This document shows, in pieces, positions 13,179 through 15,073 of a stretch of 15,073 nucleotides of DNA. Numbering within the stretch: the first letter of the stretch is position 1; every line of letters starts with the position of its first letter. Source of the DNA: JBHIEE01 sp046760445 (lineage in GTDB: Bacteria > Acidobacteriota > Aminicenantia > JdFR-78). The stretch covers positions 1-15,073 of the forward strand of contig JBHIEE010000067.1 in the NCBI GenBank assembly GCA_046760445.1, given 5' to 3'. Under the pieces are notes generated by a model. The model did not search any database, was not told the DNA's origin, and saw only the letters and a program-made list of their open reading frames with translations. The translations under genes were made by a program, and so were the position numbers.

Positions 13179-14209
13179 TGGTAGAGACGAGAAGGTTTCA
13201 AAGGCCAAGGTTTTTAGAATGTAATTATCAAACATTGACTAATAAATATGGCTGTTTTTATGCCCAGCCTTTTGAGAGAGGTTATGGAGTAACTGTTGGT
13301 AATGCTTTAAGGCGAGTGCTTCTTTCTTCAATTGAAGGAGCAGCTATTACTGCAGTCAAAATTGAAGGGGTGTTGCACGAATTTAGTTCTCTTCCAGGAG
13401 TAGTAGAGGATGTGACAGATATAATTTTAAATTTGAAAAGAATTCCTTTAAAACTGAAAGTTCCTCAAATTAAGGTTATAAGATTAAAAGCTAATGGACC
13501 TGGAGAAGTCAAATCCAAGGATATAATTCATAATGGAGACATAGAGATATTGGACCCTGATGTTCATATTGCTACCTTGGATAAGGACGGAAAGTTAGAA
13601 ATGGAGATGAGAGTGAAAACCAATGTGGGGTATATTACTGCTGATCAGAATTATGAAAAAGATTTAAGTGTTGGATATATTCCCATCGATTCCGTTCATT
13701 CTCCTGTTAAAAAGGTTAATTATAAGGTAGAAACAGCTCGAGTTGGAGAAAGAACAGATTATGAGAAATTAACTCTTGAAGTCTGGACTGATGTTTCGGT
13801 TACTCCTCAAGATGCTGTTTCCCACGCCGCCAAGATATTGAGAGATCATCTGATAATATTTATGAACTTCATTGATCAGTCAGAAGGACTGGAGGCTGTT
13901 CCAGTTAAAAAAGAAATACCTTATATGTCTTTTTCTGAATTACTGGCTAAATCAATTGAACATTTAGAACTATCAGTTCGTTCGGGCAATTGTTTAAAAG
14001 CAGCTGGAATTAAGAGAATTTACGAATTAGTACAAAAGAAAGAAGATGAATTATTGGATACGAAAAACTTCGGGAGGAAATCATTAGCTGAAATAAAAGA
14101 AACACTGGAAAATTTAGGAATTGGATTAGGATTGGAACTTCATCCTAAACTGATAGAGAAAATACATAAAATTATAGAGACAGAAAAGGCAGAAGAGGAA
14201 GGAGAGTAA
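13178..14209 (+). CDS. rpoA: DNA-directed RNA polymerase alpha subunit
   Basis: This 343-residue protein is full-length RpoA. The N-terminal dimerisation and assembly domain includes PFERGYGVTVGNALRRVLLS (31-50) and the HEFSSLPGVVEDVTDI segment. A flexible linker follows at about 236-250. The C-terminal domain (about 251-320) has VRSGNCLKAAGI, with R268 and N271 corresponding to the UP-element-contacting residues, and FGRKSLAEI. An acidic or charged tail extends past the usual end at about residue 320. The ATG at 13178 has GAGGGAGGA 4 nt upstream and lies 46 nt after rpsD. Confidence 0.98.
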   Translation: MVETRRFQRPRFLECNYQTLTNKYGCFYAQPFERGYGVTVGNALRRVLLSSIEGAAITAVKIEGVLHEFSSLPGVVEDVTDIILNLKRIPLKLKVPQIKVIRLKANGPGEVKSKDIIHNGDIEILDPDVHIATLDKDGKLEMEMRVKTNVGYITADQNYEKDLSVGYIPIDSVHSPVKKVNYKVETARVGERTDYEKLTLEVWTDVSVTPQDAVSHAAKILRDHLIIFMNFIDQSEGLEAVPVKKEIPYMSFSELLAKSIEHLELSVRSGNCLKAAGIKRIYELVQKKEDELLDTKNFGRKSLAEIKETLENLGIGLGLELHPKLIEKIHKIIETEKAEEEGE

Positions 14210-14232
14210 CAATACATCAAGGGTAAGAGAAA

Positions 14233-14646
14233 ATGAGGCATTTAGTCAAAGGGAAAAAATTAAGAAGAAATCCAGCTCATCGTCGAGCCTTATTAAGAAA
14301 TCTGGTTACTTCCTTGCTTGATAAAGAAAGAATAACTACCACTCTTGCCAAGGCAAAAACAGCTCGGCCTTTGGCTGAAAAAATGATTACCTTGGCTAAA
14401 AAAAATACTCTTCACAGCCGCAGACAGGTACTCGGATTCATTTTTAAAAAAGAAGTCGTAAGAAAACTATTTGAAGAAATAGGTCCTCGGTTTATTGAAA
14501 GACCGGGAGGCTATACCCGAATCGTTAAATTAGGTTCTCGCTCCGGTGACGGGGCTCAAATGGCAGTTTTAGAATTAATCGGCAGCGAATTTGTGAAAAA
14601 AGTTAAGAAGAAAAAAGAGAAAGGCAAAACTACTCGTAAATCGTAA
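14233..14646 (+). CDS. rplQ: 50S ribosomal protein L17 (bL17)
   Basis: This 137-residue protein starts MRHLVKGKKLRRNPAHRRALLRN and contains KLGSRSGDGAQMAVLELI, the L17 end motif. It then runs into a Lys-rich tail (KKVKKKKEKGKTTRKS). L17 lies near the tunnel exit beside L22 and L32. The last three codons and the stop (CGTAAATCGTAA, 14635-14646) belong to the left arm of the terminal heptad hairpin, so the C-terminus of the protein is partly repeat-encoded. The ribosome-binding site is weak (AAGGGTAAGAG, 14219-14229). The gene is the last of the operon. Confidence 0.97.
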   Translation: MRHLVKGKKLRRNPAHRRALLRNLVTSLLDKERITTTLAKAKTARPLAEKMITLAKKNTLHSRRQVLGFIFKKEVVRKLFEEIGPRFIERPGGYTRIVKLGSRSGDGAQMAVLELIGSEFVKKVKKKKEKGKTTRKS

Positions 14647-14695
14647 ACTGTAGATTACAATTTGCGATTTACAGATTACGATTTACGGTTTTTTT
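14635..14695 (+). terminator. intrinsic terminator built from a heptad-repeat hairpin (end of ribosomal operon)
   Basis: The left arm CGTAAATCGTAAACTGTA (14635-14652) pairs with the right arm TACAGATTACGATTTACG (14670-14687) at 17 of 18 positions, around a 17-nt loop. Seven T follow at 14689-14695. The sequence also reads as 7-nt units from 14635 (CGTAAAT, CGTAAAC, and so on to TACGATT, TACGGTT). The rplQ stop (14644-14646) is in the left arm and the galE stop (14669-14671, minus strand) is at the loop/right-arm edge. The stem is AT-rich but long. The T run serves plus-strand transcripts. In the other direction only a patchy T-rich stretch follows. Confidence 0.88.
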
Positions 14696-15073
14696 GTGCC
14701 AGTTCCAGGCAGTTTCAATAATTGCTTCCATATCCGAATATTGAGGTTTCCAGTTCAGCTCTTTTTCTGCCTTTTCCCGACTGGCAACAAGAAGAGCAAC
14801 GTCTCCTTTTCTCCGTGGCTTGATTGAATAAGCTACTTTTCTTTTAGTCGCTTTTTCTACCTGATGCACTACTTCCAGGACAGAATAGCCGTGATTTAAA
14901 CCTAAATTTATTACTTCGCTTTTTTTACTCTGCCACAATTTTTCTAATGCTAAAATGTGAGCCTTGGCTAAATCAGTGACATGAATGTAATCTCGGATAG
15001 CTGTTCCATCCGGGGTAGGGAAGTCGTCTCCGTAAATTTCGAATCGGTCTTTTCCTCCAAGAAGAAAAAGGAG
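14669..15073 (-). CDS. galE: UDP-glucose 4-epimerase, C-terminal part, truncated by window edge
   Basis: Reading the minus strand from the window edge gives 134 residues without a stop. FEIYGDDFPTPDGTAIRDYI then HVTDLAKAHILALE is the hallmark GalE block. It is followed by INLGLNHGYSVLEVV, PRRKGDVALLVA and WKPQYSDMEAIIETAWNWH. GalE interconverts UDP-glucose and UDP-galactose as an NAD-dependent extended SDR. The nucleotide-binding and catalytic YxxxK region lies outside the window. An internal TTG at 14938 is not a start. The last five residues (VNRNL) and the stop come from the right arm of the terminator repeat. The gene converges on rplQ and is functionally unrelated to the ribosomal operon. 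Confidence 0.93.
   Translation of the reverse strand, partial: LLFLLGGKDRFEIYGDDFPTPDGTAIRDYIHVTDLAKAHILALEKLWQSKKSEVINLGLNHGYSVLEVVHQVEKATKRKVAYSIKPRRKGDVALLVASREKAEKELNWKPQYSDMEAIIETAWNWHKKTVNRNL

Overview
The window is almost entirely one long plus-strand ribosomal-protein superoperon from a bacterium, running from inside rplD (L4) to rplQ (L17), with the 3' end of a convergent galE on the minus strand at the right edge. The order is L4-L23-L2-S19-L22-S3-L16-L29-S17 (S10 cluster), L14-L24-L5-S14-S8-L6-L18-S5-L30-L15-secY (spc cluster), adk-map-infA-L36, then S13-S11-S4-rpoA-L17 (alpha cluster). Every protein is a recognisable bacterial family member and no reading frame is broken. The DNA is AT-rich. 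Most genes have a Shine-Dalgarno of the GGAGG type, and many neighbours overlap or sit within a few bases, so they are probably cotranscribed and translationally coupled.

I cannot name the organism. L30 is present, which argues against most CPR/Patescibacteria. S14, S4, L24, L36 and adenylate kinase all keep zinc-binding Cys or Cys/His sets. The adk-map-infA-rpmJ block joins the spc and alpha clusters, as in Firmicutes and many deep-branching or uncultivated lineages. A low-GC candidate-phylum genome is a reasonable guess, but only a guess.

The unusual feature lies between, and once inside, the genes. Several spacers are built from degenerate 7-nt units kept in strict register. In the intergenic ones, a left arm of one heptad type is followed by a right arm of its reverse complement, so the spacer folds into a hairpin that can pair in more than one register. 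Clear islands lie at 1570-1632 (L2/S19), 5195-5278 (L5/S14), 7860-7950 (L30/L15) and 14635-14688 (L17/galE), with a weak remnant at 12381-12408 (S11/S4). The last clear island is also the operon's intrinsic terminator and supplies the stop codons of both rplQ and galE. A further island of 15 heptads (105 nt, exactly 35 codons) lies in frame inside the 5' end of rpmD (7530-7634), giving L30 a 55-residue N-terminal extension. Heptad sequence differs between islands but the period is constant. This heptad-hairpin system is the strongest candidate here for something undescribed.

Other gaps are short. The 111-nt S8/L6 spacer holds a possible hairpin. The 131-nt S11/S4 spacer holds the weak heptad remnant and a T run. 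The 46-nt S4/rpoA spacer holds an 11-codon reading frame with a strong ribosome-binding site that overlaps the rpoA start. I saw no tRNA, rRNA, CRISPR array, insertion sequence or convincing promoter.
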